Notes: generated by a model from the sequence alone, not told the origin. Counted from the stretch's first letter, positions 24,006 to 35,431 are shown. The stretch: DNA of 64,000 bases from Malus domestica (GCF_042453785.1 NC_091673.1:8205001-8269000); one strand, 5' to 3'. Numbers and translations are program-made.

Positions 24006-25838
24006 ATTTGGATCTATAAATCTCCTCTTTTCAGTCACAAAAGCCAGAATTTTGTAGATTGAGAAGCTAGTTACGTCAGGGGAGATGCAGGTTATCTCAC
24101 CTATGATCACTTAGGTATCTCCCAAAAATGCGTATTCTTCTTTAACAGCAGACTTTTGAGTAAAGGAATTCATGATATCCGTCACCTATAGGAATTTTAC
24201 AAGACCAAGGCATAAAATATGTCGCAGAACGCACCACACAAGCAGTATACGCTGGCAATTTTCTGTGTTTTGTCCAGTCGGGTCCAAATTCCATAACAAT
24301 AGTTCTGCTCCCAAAGTAGTTGCTCCCTAACTTATTTCTTGCTCCACACATTGCCCAAGTATCTGCATATCGTCGAGCAAACTTAGTGGATCCTCGTTTT
24401 AAGTAAAGGAACAAAAACGATAAACATTCTATCTGCAGTTGAGGAATAACCGAGTAAGATAGGTCGGAAGAAATCATACCAGTCAATGCCATATACTAGG
24501 CAGGTTTTAGCCCCCAGTAACTTCCATAACATGTCCAGGTTGAGAATCACCTGAATGAATCACAAATGAGTCAAAAAATTCAACTCAAAGATAAACACCA
24601 TACAAGCACTTCAAACAATAAGGCAGTGATCGGGGATTCAGATAGCTGCAACCGAAAATTCAATTAAACAAACTATACTACACAATTACGCATTAAGGGA
24701 ATACAATTCGGTTTTCCTAATCGAATATTTCATACTTTGTTGTATCCTGGAAGTGATTTGCCAAATAACCCTTTAGCAAACTCATTCAAGTGGGGGCAAA
24801 TAACACTTTAAGGAAACGATTCAAGTGGTACCTCAAAGTGATCCTTCGGATTATTCTCCATAATTCTACAGTTACTCTAACAGCATCACTTTCCGGGGAA
24901 TGTAAGAACAAGACCAAAATTAACCATTTGTCACTTTAACTTTGCAAAAACTTGTAGAACAAAGACATGAACACCTAAGATTGATACGAGTGATGAGCAG
25001 ATCAATTACCGGTCTTCATAGTAAAGGCCGGCAGCGGAAATATTTCAGACCGGCCAACGAAGAAACCTACCCATCCGCGTTGTTTAGCTAATTAGATTCA
25101 AAAGTTGTTAAACCAAAATCAAATTTATAGTGAAAGCTAGTGGTTCCGCCAGATCTAACATCCTTGCCCGGATACAACAAAAATGGATCACAGATAACCA
25201 GATCTATATAAAAACCAACAACTGAAATCTCACACCAACAAAGAAGATATAGCCAAGAAATGTGTGCACATCTGCACAAATTTCTGCTCCTGGAAGCTTA
25301 AACCGCTCTAATTACATCATAAAAGCTATAAGCCAAGGGTTTAAGATTCACACTCTCAACAAAAATCTGAATGAAATCTTAATACACCAAATCAACAAAT
25401 AAATATGTTGGTTTGGGTTGGCTAAGCTAAGCTGCGATTAGTGAAACATAATCATGCATAATTAAAGCATAAACTATATGCAGACCTGGCAGTAATCATA
25501 TTGGCTAAACCAGTATGCTCTCCCAAATCTTCTCTCGTAATTTAGATTAGATTAGAATAACGCTCGAATTGAAAACAACATAAACTTAATCCAAAAGAGA
25601 AAATGGAAGGTGAACCTGATTAGGAAATGTCGAAAACAAGAGCATATATAGAGCAAAAGTAGGAATGTAAATCTGAGATTAACAGAAAGGATTAACGAAG
25701 ATTACCTAAAATAGAAGGGGATTATCCAAAAAAGTATTGCGGAAAATTGGAGAGAAATTAGAACGTGTGGAGGAGGAGGCTAAAATTAGAAACAATCAGA
25801 ATTTTTTACTAGGTGATTGAGAGAGCGGAAGAAGAGGA
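24006..25838 (-). other. Probable 5' leader exons and introns of the F-box/kelch gene
   Basis: No other gene fits here. Reading on the minus strand, a promoter-like TATA is at 25839-25848. It is followed by a pyrimidine-rich stretch (CTCCTCTTCTTCCGCTCTCTC), then a donor-like TTTTAG|GTAATC near 25705. This suggests a leader exon of about 110 bp and one or more leader introns before the coding exon at 24005. A 116-codon minus-strand frame at 24142-24492 has no recognisable domain and may be leader or chance. Confidence 0.45.
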
Positions 25839-25848
25839 GTTTTATAGG
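25839..25848 (-). promoter_or_regulatory. Candidate TATA box for the F-box/kelch gene
   Basis: Minus-strand CCTATAAAAC, followed about 15-30 bp later by a C/T-rich leader-like sequence. Fits the expected promoter spacing, but the transcription start is not known. Confidence 0.45.
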
Positions 25849-25859
25849 ACCCGAAATGC

Positions 25860-27903
25860 ACGGGAAAAGGATTAAAGTTTGAACTGACAAAAAGGCCCCG
25901 ACCACGCCAGGGTTCGGAAACAGACCCAACAGGAGGATTCTTTTGGTGTGGATTCTGAAGATTTATGAAGTGTGTTCGTTTATCGTATATCTTGCGATTA
26001 ATTTTTTGTCAAATATTATTTATTTTTATTTTTAAATAAATATATTTAAAATAATTTATGATTGCATGATGTACGATGAAATGATACAATTCACAAATTT
26101 CTGGAATCCTCACGAATAGAATCCAATGAGGTTCCGAACTCAAAACAAAGGGGGAAAATAAAAAAAAAATTATTTATTATTTATCGCGTAATCTTTTTAT
26201 TTAGTTTTATTTGATTGTCGGGAATGGAGTGGGGTAATTCTAAGGCGTATTGACTCGGAGATTGGTTTGTGTGTGAATGATCTGAGCGGAGAAGTACCGA
26301 GGTCAACGGAGTCGGAACTTTAAAGGTCAACGCAGTCAGTCGTGAAGATAAGTGATGGACGACTCGTATGCTCAGAAGCACTTTTGGATTGATACGAGAA
26401 AAAGGATAATCTATACAATATTTAATTTTTTGGATTTTCCTTCGTTTTTGTGAATTATTTCAGAAGACAAAAATGTGTGGACATTTGTGGGAAGATGGGA
26501 TGGAACGGTAAAGTTCAAGAGGAAAGATGGGGCAATCTGACCTTGTTGATATACCAATTAGAATTGAAATAAAATATAATTACATAAAAATATTTTTTTT
26601 TTTTTACAATTTTAATTTATATATTAATATTTAATTAAATTTTTGGAACCTAGTTACATTAGCACATAACAGATTTTTTTCACAGATTTATGATAGAATT
26701 ATTACATTGATTTGCAATATCCTTTTACAAATAATCGATTTTCAATTTCAGAAACTCTCTTGATTGGGATAGGTCAATTCCAAGGGTTGTTTGTTATAGA
26801 ACCCCTAAAAACATACTATCTACTAGTATTAGCAGTGTAATTGAAGAAGAACGTCCATACAACGAGAATCCTTAACGTAGTTAAGGTTTTCTTGTGTACA
26901 TGTAATAGTGGTGTTGAATTGTAAGTTGCACTTACGTTGCCATAAGTTTATCTCGTATTTTTGTGGCTTGTATTATTTTGTTATTTCTTTTTTCCTTCTT
27001 ATGCGTTTCTTGTGATTTATACTCTTGACCTTGTGTTTTGTATTTTTTCAATTTTCCCTCCTCTTTTTTTTCCTGAAGAAAGAGGTATTTATTTCAGTCC
27101 AACCGATGAGTACTTCCCCACTGTTTGTTTTGGATGGCAAATATGATGACTAATCGGGCCACTGCTTTTTTTGGGAGTGATTCTTGGAAGCACTTTGAAA
27201 GTATTTGTCATAATTCAGTAACCATGCCTTCTCAAAATCACTCTTAAACAGCTCTTATTTATAAGTATATTGGATTCAACATAATGCTAAGTATGTACAA
27301 AAACTCAAACCTATATATAAATCAATGAAGATTCTAGTATGCTTTGTTGTGCGACATTCATCGAATGAATGAAATGTTAGATGTACGGTCAATAATCCAA
27401 TGTTTTACTGGAAAAATCCCGTAAATCAAAGACCTAATGTGAACAAATCTTTGAAAATGCATGACACCTAATTAATATGACCCCATATCATCATTATTTC
27501 ATTCAAAACAAACGTGTTTATCACATCATAAAAATCATAGCTACCACATAAATTGGAGAGAAAATGTTGATTAATTATATAAGCCTTCTACAAAAGGTCA
27601 CTAACTTCATGTCTTAAACGTGTGAAGTTAAGTACTTTGACAGATTTTCATTGGTAGGTAATCAAGAACACTCACTTAGTAATCATGGTTACCATCTTTA
27701 CGTTTCTTATTAGTGACTATGCTCAAATTTTGGACATTTCAACTTCGAATTCTCCCTCTCATTGATGATAAACAAAATAAAAGATACAATAAAACTTCTA
27801 GAGTAACACTCTATAAAAAAAATAACTTCCTTAAAGTTTTAAAAAGATTTCGATCTCAACTTGGGACCAGTTTTTTATAGGAATAACTCCATTTTCTTGG
27901 TCC
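25860..27903. other. AT-rich intergenic DNA
   Basis: No supported gene. Contains poly(A/T) tracts (for example near 26590) and short open frames without domains. It leads into the 332-bp repeat array. Confidence 0.6.
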
Positions 27904-28570
27904 CATCTTAAAAAATAACTTGTACTGTTATCTCAGGAATCCTATTTAATTATACCTCTATTAAGTAATAACCTCTTTTAAAGTTATAAAATTGATTTGA
28001 TTCCAACTTTTAACTTAATAAAAGTTACCATATATGGTTGATAACCAGTTACCCTTACCATGCACGAATCACAAAATGCCACTCAAACATATCACTTCAT
28101 CGCATGTTTTTTTCCAGTCCAAAAATTTGAGGAAGGCACATTGATTGGCGAAACTGGGTTTGACTTTAGAGTATCTACTTATTTGGTTTGAGAAATTTTC
28201 TAATGTAATTATAAATCTTATTTTTTAGGATAGTACATCTTAAAAAATAACTTTCGTACTATCATCTCAGGAATCCTATTTAATTATACCTCTATTAAGT
28301 AATAACCTCTTTTAAAGTTATAAAATTGATTTGATTCCAACTTTTAACTTAATAAAAGTTACCATATATGGTTGATAACCAGTTACTCTTACCATGCACG
28401 AATCACAAAATGCCACTCAAACATATCACTTCATCGCATGTTTTTTTCCAGTCCAAAAATTTGAGGAGGGCACATTGACTGGCGAAACTGGGTTTGACTT
28501 TAGAGTATCTACTGATTTGGTTTGAGAAATTTTCTAATGTAATTATAAATCTTATTTTTTAGGATAGTAC
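27904..28570. repeat. 332-bp tandem repeat, copies 1 and 2
   Basis: Copy 1 starts CATCTTAAAAAATAACTT at 27904 and copy 2 starts with the same phrase at 28236. The copies are nearly identical, including ATGGTTGATAACCAGTTAC, CACTCAAACATATCACTTCA and GGCGAAACTGGGTTTGACTT. A third copy is split by two transposon insertions (35432-35568 and 41878-about 42080). Origin unknown. The motif of repeated AATAACCTCTTTTAAAGTTA suggests an old transposon terminus, not a gene. Confidence 0.9.
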
Positions 28571-29458
28571 TGTAGACATCGAAATTTCGGTAAATAAATG
28601 TTGACCGATAAATCAAAGTGTCAACGCTCATGTATTACATAAATTTTACACGTAGCGTGTGACTCAACGAAAAATTGAAATGAGTTGGAAAAGTCATCAA
28701 ATAGGACACGTGTCAACACCTGGCAGAAACGACTTATTTCATCTGGGATATTATATTCAAAATTAGGCCTTGGAAAATTCTATAAATACAAGCCCATTTC
28801 ATTCATTTGGGGGAACCAATTCATATTACACCTTGAAGCTTTGAAGCTCTGAAACTCGGAAGCTCTCAAGCATCCAGGTTCCCGAAGAATCAAGAAAGCT
28901 CTCTTCGTTCTTCGTTCTTCGTCCATCGCTCTTTCAAGATCAAGCCCCAACGACCCTTTGGATCAACAATCATCCACCTTCAAGATCAAGCCCCGAAGGC
29001 CCTTGAAGAAAGTGTTCTTCGTTCATCGTCCTTCCAAGATCAAGCCCCAACGGCCCTTTGGATCAACAAACGTCGACAAATCCACACATCCAACCGTTTC
29101 TTCAAGATCAAGCCCAAAAGCCCTTGAAGATCCGTTCATCACTGTTCTTCAAGATCAAGCCCAAAAGCCCTTGGAGATCCGTTCATCACTGTTCTTCAAA
29201 GATCAAGCCCAAAAGCCCCTTTGAAGATCCGCTCAAATCCACCTTCAAGATCAAGTCCGCGGCCCTTGAAGAACGTTCATCCTTAGATCAAGCCCAACGG
29301 CCCTTTGGATCAATCACACATCCATAAATACACACCTTACGGAGATTGAATCAGAGGATCAAAATAGAGAGAGATTGTAACCCAAAATCATCAAATACAA
29401 ATATTTGTTTGTGCACGTTGTTCTTGTCTCTTTCATTCAGGAATTTTCCGTGTTCACA
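28571..29458 (+). repeat. 5' LTR of the gag-only element
   Basis: An 888-bp LTR, TGTAGACATC to TGTTCACA. A TATA-like TCTATAAATACA lies at about 28779-28790. From about 28935 it contains a run of degenerate units with core AAGATCAAGCCC followed by AACGGCCCTT or AAAGCCCTT, which give spurious open frames. Confidence 0.93.
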
Positions 29459-29480
29459 AATTGGCACGCCCAGTGGGACA
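29459..29480 (+). other. Presumed primer-binding site
   Basis: Immediately after the 5' LTR comes AATTGGCACGCCCAGTGGGA, the position where reverse transcription is primed by a host tRNA. The matching tRNA was not determined. Confidence 0.5.
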
Positions 29481-29536
29481 ATCTCTACCTCTCATCTCTT
29501 TCTCCGTTCAAGGAATCCAAGCACACCTCAAAGTCA

Positions 29537-32209
29537 ATGGCATCAAGTAAGGGACAAGCCATTCTCGCAACCACTGAGGGAAGGATCCTAAGCACTTTTG
29601 CCATAAACGGACAATCCATTGACGCCACAACCGCTCCTCAACATGCCACTTTAAAGTTGGTGCCGCTAAAAGAGCAAGGGGAGCATCAAAGGTGTGAGTC
29701 TGTCATCAACCTGACCTCACTGGGGGCACCGAAGCATGCTGGTGAGGCACACAAGATGACACCCCAAAACAGCCAACAACGTTCTTCGTCAGCATCCTGG
29801 ATGTCTAAAGGAAAGTCACGTTTATTGGTTGCACAAGTCATGACCATCGGCGTTACCTCCATCGAAGAACAACTAGCTCAAATGAATGAAGCGATCGCAA
29901 GGCTAACCCGAACTGTGGAAGAAAAAGACTTGCAAATTGCAGCACTCGTTAATCGACTAGAGGTGCAGGACGGCGATAAACCCGACCCAGAGAATGATCC
30001 ACTAAAGAGAAGAGATGACGAAGAAGATGAGCCTCAGATGGAGAAAAACGATGCGAAGCCGAAGCCAGACCAAGCAGCGGCACTCATGGGATCTCTTTCT
30101 ATCCAGCAACTGCAGGAGATGATCACCAACACCATCAAGTCACAGTACGAAGGGAGCTCACATACCTCTTTGTTCTACTCGAAGCCCTACTCCAAGAAGA
30201 TCGACGCCTTAAGGATGCCGAGGGGCTATCAACCGCCGAAGTTTATGCAATTTGACGGAAAGGGAAACCCGAAGCAACATGTCGCACATTTCGTGGAAAC
30301 CTGCAACAATGCAGGGACGGAGGGAGATTACCTCGCCAAGCAGTTTGTGCGCTCGTTAAAAGGAAACGCCTTTGAGTGGTACACGGACCTGGAGCCCGAG
30401 TCCATCAACAGCTGGGAACAGTTAGAGCGAGAATTCCTCAACCGCTTCTATAGCACCCGCCGCACTGTGAGCATGCTAGAGCTAACGAGCACAAAGCAGT
30501 GGAAGGACGAGCCAGTCATTGACTACATCAACAGATGGCGCACTCTAAGCCTCGACTGCAAAGATAGGCTCTCGGAGACCTCTTCAATTGAGATGTGCAT
30601 CCAGGGCATGCAATGGGGTTTGCAATACATTCTTCAAGGCATCAAACCACGGACCTTCGAAGAGCTAGCCACTCGCGCCCATGACATGGAGGTAAGCATC
30701 GCCCATCATGGGAAGAAGGAACCGATCGCCAACTACAAGAACGACAAAGTTCTTGAGACAAAGGTGGAAAAGGCTGCATGGAAACCCACCAAGGAAGCGA
30801 TGACGGTCAACACAGCTCCCGTCATAATCTCCACACGAGGCAAGGCGGTTCAAACCAAAGCTTTTCGTGATCAAGAGATGCGTAGACGCACTTTGAAGGA
30901 GCTTGAGGAGAAGATTTATCCATTCCCCGACTCTGATGTAGTTGCCATGCTGGATGACTTGTTGGACAAGAAGGTGATCAGTTTGCCTGAGTGCAGATGG
31001 CCGGAAGAGATGAATCGTACCGACAACCCAAGATACTGTAAATTCCACCGCTTCATCAGTCATCCAACGGAAAAGTGCTTCGTACTGAAAGATCTCATCC
31101 TGAAGCTAGCACAACAAGGGGAAATCGAGCTTGACCTCGAAGACACGGCCGCGGCACACACTACTACTATTGTGTTTGAATCATTCGATCCTGTGCATCT
31201 CCGAAGCATGCATGACCATTCCCGTCAATGTTCAAGTCATATGGCACCTCCTACACAACCATCACCGGGGGCAAGCAACCAAGATGCATCTACTGGTGAT
31301 AAGAAATGGTGGACATCGGTGACCTACAAGAAAACGAGGAAGCCAAGACCACAAGCCACAAGGCCAAAAGAGGAGCCTAAACCCGCCCCTCGAACTTCAG
31401 TATTCGAAAGGCTGAATTATTCAAAACCTAGAATTGCAGCACTTGATCGCATCAGTGGTCGAGACCAAAATTCCGTCTTCAAAAGGCTTGAGACGCCAAC
31501 ACCGCAAATATCAGTCTTTGAAAGGTTATCAAAACCCAAGAAACAAAGCGGCACAGCTAGATCTCCTCCGCAACGGTCGGCTTTGGACAGACTTGAAGAA
31601 ACTAAGAAGCCTTCTAGAAACAGGAAGACAACGCCAAAGGAAGAGAAGCTCGACAGTCTAGCAGGAAAAGACGATGTTCAAAGCTTGATTCCTTCAAGGA
31701 TGAAGCGCCAAGCAACTTTGGAAGTCGACACAAAAGGACCACTGAAGGTAAGGAGGCGCACCATCATCTACACCGGCCAATCTTCACGGCAACAAACCCA
31801 AGAGGACCGCACTAAAGAGAAGGCCCAAGAAGACAAAGAAGACGAAATCCTGGAAGAAGACGTCACTTCCGGCTCTGTCAACTCAAAATTTTCACCTCAA
31901 TCGCTGGGGGCATGCTCCAAAAACATGCCAGTTAAGCCGAGTGAAGTTGAAAGATGGACTTATGTCACTCCGAAGAAACTGCACAAGAAGCATATGTCTT
32001 CTCCACAAGTTCACCAATGGGAAAGGGGGCAAAACAGCTCCTGTTCACCTCCAGAACAATGTGAAAGTGTTGGAGATAATGAAACTTTGACACGAAGATC
32101 ATCCATCCCTATCACGATGCGTGACATCTTTCCAGAAGACTTCTTCAACTACTCAGTCAAGGCTCCTTGCTATGAAGATTGCGAGGAACGACTATCTCAG
32201 ATTGCTTGA
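29537..32209 (+). CDS. Retrotransposon Gag polyprotein (no Pol)
   Basis: A frame of 890 codons from the first ATG after the primer-binding site; the open frame extends upstream into the LTR without an ATG. A coiled-coil-like stretch (EEQLAQMNEAIARL) lies at about residue 110-140. The capsid-like Gag domain lies near residues 245-390, with KQFVRSLKGNAFEWYTDL and EREFLNRFYSTRRTV. A zinc-knuckle variant C-x2-H-x4-H-x4-C (Cys501, His504, His509, Cys514) follows. The C-terminal part is basic and repeats a SVFERL/SVFKRL/ALDRL motif. The frame is intact and stops about 2.3 kb before the 3' LTR with no pol behind it. It would form particles for element RNA by family knowledge; activity is unproven. 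Confidence 0.9.
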   Translation: MASSKGQAILATTEGRILSTFAINGQSIDATTAPQHATLKLVPLKEQGEHQRCESVINLTSLGAPKHAGEAHKMTPQNSQQRSSSASWMSKGKSRLLVAQVMTIGVTSIEEQLAQMNEAIARLTRTVEEKDLQIAALVNRLEVQDGDKPDPENDPLKRRDDEEDEPQMEKNDAKPKPDQAAALMGSLSIQQLQEMITNTIKSQYEGSSHTSLFYSKPYSKKIDALRMPRGYQPPKFMQFDGKGNPKQHVAHFVETCNNAGTEGDYLAKQFVRSLKGNAFEWYTDLEPESINSWEQLEREFLNRFYSTRRTVSMLELTSTKQWKDEPVIDYINRWRTLSLDCKDRLSETSSIEMCIQGMQWGLQYILQGIKPRTFEELATRAHDMEVSIAHHGKKEPIANYKNDKVLETKVEKAAWKPTKEAMTVNTAPVIISTRGKAVQTKAFRDQEMRRRTLKELEEKIYPFPDSDVVAMLDDLLDKKVISLPECRWPEEMNRTDNPRYCKFHRFISHPTEKCFVLKDLILKLAQQGEIELDLEDTAAAHTTTIVFESFDPVHLRSMHDHSRQCSSHMAPPTQPSPGASNQDASTGDKKWWTSVTYKKTRKPRPQATRPKEEPKPAPRTSVFERLNYSKPRIAALDRISGRDQNSVFKRLETPTPQISVFERLSKPKKQSGTARSPPQRSALDRLEETKKPSRNRKTTPKEEKLDSLAGKDDVQSLIPSRMKRQATLEVDTKGPLKVRRRTIIYTGQSSRQQTQEDRTKEKAQEDKEDEILEEDVTSGSVNSKFSPQSLGACSKNMPVKPSEVERWTYVTPKKLHKKHMSSPQVHQWERGQNSSCSPPEQCESVGDNETLTRRSSIPITMRDIFPEDFFNYSVKAPCYEDCEERLSQIA

Positions 32210-32214
32210 CGAAC

Positions 32215-32540
32215 CAATGCTCCTTGTTCGCACGAGCCTAAACTGCACGAACCAAAGCTCCTTGTCCGCACGAGCCTAAACTGTAGGACACTAACCTCCT
32301 TGTCTGTAAGAGCCTAAACTGCAAGACACACGGCTCCTCGCCTGCATGAGCTGAAACTGCAACACGGCACAAAGCTCCTTGTCCGCACGAGCCTAAACTG
32401 TAGGACACGAGGCTCCTCGCCTGCATGAGCTGAAACTGCAACACGGCACCAAATGCTCCTTGTCTGCACGAGTTGAAACTGCAAACGACACCAACACTCC
32501 TTGTCTGCACGAGTTGAAACTGCAAACGGCACCAAAAGAA
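32215..32540. repeat. Tandem repeat after gag
   Basis: About nine degenerate units of 30-40 bp with core CTCCTTGTCCGCACGAG followed by CTAAACTGCA or TGAAACTGCA. Minus-strand open frames through it are shadows of the repeat. Confidence 0.85.
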
Positions 32541-33889
32541 AATACCAAAAAAAAAAATAAATAAATATATGTATGTATTTGAACTACGTTACGACTTGAT
32601 CTCTTCTTTGGAGGGGTACGTAGGCAGCTTGAATATTCCAAAATTTCGAGTTCAGTCACATCAAAATAAAAAAAAAAATGTTTTATTAAAGAAAGTCAAT
32701 TTTATTACAAAAAAAAATAAATACATATGTTATTATGTATTTACAAAAAAAAAAAAAAAAACAACCAAAAAAAAAAAAACAAAACAAAAAAACAAAAAAA
32801 ACAAAAGAAAGGAAAAAGAAATAATATATATATATGTCATCTACTATCCAGCCAGCCTATCAGAAGGAGGTCGTCCAAACCCAAGTGGCAGTGACCAGGC
32901 CCAAGCCTATTGGCCAAATCAGGCCTCGGCCCATTTTCCAAAAGCTGCTAGTACAAGCCGAAGAGGAAGGTTCTTCGGATCCTGACCCGTATTCGTCCAT
33001 TCCAAACTCCAAACTCCGATCCGCTCTTCACTGATGAGCTCCGACGCTGCCGACTCGTCCGGTGGCGGGTGCGCTTTCACGGCCGACAAGGACAAGCAGA
33101 AGGAGAAGGCCCGAGTCTGCCGCACCTCCCTCATACTCTGGCACGCCCACCATACCGACCTCATCCTCACAAATTATCCTTGTCTTTGTAGGTAAGAACA
33201 AGGATAAAGGAAAGGACAGGGAGAACGCATGATATGAGATACTCTTGCTTTCTACCCTGGTGATATGAGATACTTCCACTCAAACTCGGGTAAGGAACCG
33301 ACTGCTTGGAACCCTTCCCTGATTGCCTACCTAGCACTGCTCTCGAGTACTCGCCTTCCACTGCTGTTGTACTTTCAAAGAAGCTGCCGCATCTGCCTGA
33401 AGAACAGATAAGGCAAGTGAAAATGATACCTTGCAGCATGTGGAGACAAGGTGCAGAAGGAACAAGCAGAGAAGAATGCGGTCTGCACGGTCAACTCAGC
33501 AGAAGGAGTCCGAACTGAGGAACTCGAGAAGCTGCCATATCTGCCTGAAGAAACAAGCAGAGAAGAATGCAGCATGCACAGTCAACTCAGCAGAAAGAGT
33601 CCGAGATGAAGAACTCGAGAAGATGTCGCATCTGCCTGAGGACAGTGAACTTGTTTTGACCCTCAAATTCTTGGGTCGACTTACTAGGCGTTGTGGGCTG
33701 CACGTGCCGATTCACCACCCTTGAATCGAATCCTTAAAGATCAAGTCACCAACTGGAAGAAGAGTTCATCAATCTTGAAGATCATACCGTTGACCAAACT
33801 GCTCAGGTGTGAATTAGAAAGATTGAACAAAGAAACAGGTTGTCACCTTTACCTCGTGCCTGCTTGTCATGTGTTCGAGTCAACCTTCA
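32541..33889. other. Non-coding internal region of the gag-only element
   Basis: Starts with A-rich low-complexity DNA (32690-32830). It is followed by higher-complexity DNA without a recognisable domain in any frame. Around 33450-33640 a segment of about 90 bp with AGAAGCTGCCATATCTGCCTGA occurs in two to three degenerate copies. No pol remnant was recognised. Confidence 0.6.
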
Positions 33890-34395
33890 AGAATCAAGCC
33901 TCAACGGCCCTTGAAGAAGCTTTCAGCCAAATTCGAAATCAAGCCTCGACGGCCCTGGAAGAAATCACAAGTCTGATTCAAGATCAAGTGTCTACCACCC
34001 TTGAATCAAAACCTAGTTCAAGAATAAGCTGTGGAAAATCAACAATTGGAGGAATCCAGAAAATCCTCCAACCCAGTTCAAGATCAAAGCTGTGGAAAGT
34101 CAACAAGCGCAACAAAATACGTGCTGATTCATCCACTACCAAAGCCAAAAATCATCTACCACATGAAGCTCCTTGTGGCCCAATTTCAACCTTCAAGATC
34201 AAGCCTCAACGATCCTTGAAGAAATTTCAAACAAAAGTTCAAGAACAAGCCTCAACGGCCCTTGAAGAAATCTCAAGCCCAATTCAAGATCAAGCCTCAA
34301 CGGCCCTTGAAGAAATCTCAAGCCCAATTCAAGATCAAGCCTCAACGGCCCTTGAAGAAATCTCCAGCCCAATTCAAGATCAAGCCTCGATGGCC
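33890..34395. repeat. 42-bp tandem array before the 3' LTR
   Basis: Units of about 42 bp with core AAGATCAAGCCTCAACGGCC then CTTGAAGAAATCTCAAGCCC. Three units are almost identical between about 34240 and 34395, with degenerate units before. The core is the same as the repeat inside the LTRs, so LTR and internal arrays share an origin. Confidence 0.9.
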
Positions 34396-34486
34396 CTTGG
34401 ATCGACATCTACAATAAGGGACTTCAAAACGCATCTCCTACACGTGACAAGCACATGTATACGACGTGCCTTGAAGTGGGGGCATT
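34396..34486 (+). other. Region with presumed polypurine tract
   Basis: Ends GAAGTGGGGGCATT directly before the 3' LTR, a position and composition expected for the plus-strand primer. Nothing else recognised. Confidence 0.5.
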
Positions 34487-35431
34487 TGTAGACATCGAAA
34501 TTTCGGTAAATAAATGTTGACCGATAAATCAAAGTGTCAACGCTCATGTATTACATAAATTTTACACGTAGCGTGTGACTCAACGAAAAATTGAAATGAG
34601 TTGGAAAAGTCATCAAATAGGACACGTGTCAACACCTGGCAGAAACGACTTATTTCATCTGGGATATTATATTCAAAATTAGGCCTTGGAAAATTCTATA
34701 AATACAAGCCCATTTCATTCATTTGGGGGAACCAATTCATATTACACCTTGAAGCTTTGAAGCTCTGAAACTCGGAAGCTCTCAAGCATCCAGGTTCCCG
34801 AAGAATCAAGAAAGCTCTCTTCGTTCTTCGTTCTTCGTCCATCGCTCTTTCAAGATCAAGCCCCGACGGCCCTTGAAGAAAGCACCATCGTTCATCATCC
34901 GTTTATCCAAGATCAAGCCCCAACGACCCTTTGGATCAACAATTATCCACCTTCAAGATCAAGCCCCGACGGCCCTTGAAGAAAGTGTTCTTCGTTCATC
35001 GTCCTTCCAAGATCAAGCCCCAACGGCCCTTTGGATCAACAAACGTCGACAAATCCACACATCCAACCGTTTCTTCAAGATCAAGCCCAAAAGCCCTTGA
35101 AGATCCGTTCATCACTGTTCTTCAAGATCAAGCCCAAAAGCCCTTGGAGATCCGTTCATCACTGTTCTTCAAAGATCAAGCCCAAAAGCCCCTTTGAAGA
35201 TCCGCTCAAATCCACCTTCAAGATCAAGTCCGCGGCCCTTGAAGAACGTTCATCCTTAGATCAAGCCCAACGGCCCTTTGGATCAATCACACATCCATAA
35301 ATACACACCTTACGGAGATTGAATCAGAGGATCAAAATAGAGAGAGATTGTAACCCAAAATCATCAAATACAAATATTTGTTTGTGCACGTTGTTCTTGT
35401 CTCTTTCGTTCAGGAATTTTCCATGTTCACA
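34487..35431 (+). repeat. 3' LTR of the gag-only element
   Basis: A 945-bp LTR, almost identical to 28571-29458. It is longer by one unit of about 57 bp (near 34863-34920, beginning CGACGGCCCTTGAAGAAAGC). About four single-base differences were counted by eye. Confidence 0.93.

Larger units (their letters stand above)
28571..35431 (+). mobile_element. Non-autonomous LTR retrotransposon with gag only
   Basis: A complete element of 6.86 kb bounded by TG..CA LTRs and a perfect 5-bp target duplication AGTAC (28566-28570 and 35432-35436). The empty-site sequence is seen at the copy 1/copy 2 junction of the surrounding repeat. It holds a 5' LTR, one long gag frame, satellite-like tails and a 3' LTR. 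No protease, reverse transcriptase, RNase H or integrase frame is present on either strand. The gag is of the plant Ty3/gypsy kind. The LTR pair differs by about four substitutions and one 57-bp repeat unit by eye, so insertion was recent. It must be mobilised in trans, if at all. Confidence 0.93.

Noticed and set aside
24142-24492. 116-codon minus-strand frame upstream of the F-box/kelch gene
   Set aside because: No recognisable domain and no clear splice context. It probably lies in leader or intron sequence.
28958-29327. Open frames inside the LTRs (and their copies at 34873-35300)
   Set aside because: Shadows of the degenerate AAGATCAAGCCC repeat; identical frames appear in both LTRs and have no coding features.
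32238-32659. Overlapping minus-strand frames rich in QFQLVQTRS-like repeats
   Set aside because: Products of the tandem repeat at 32215-32540, not a gene.
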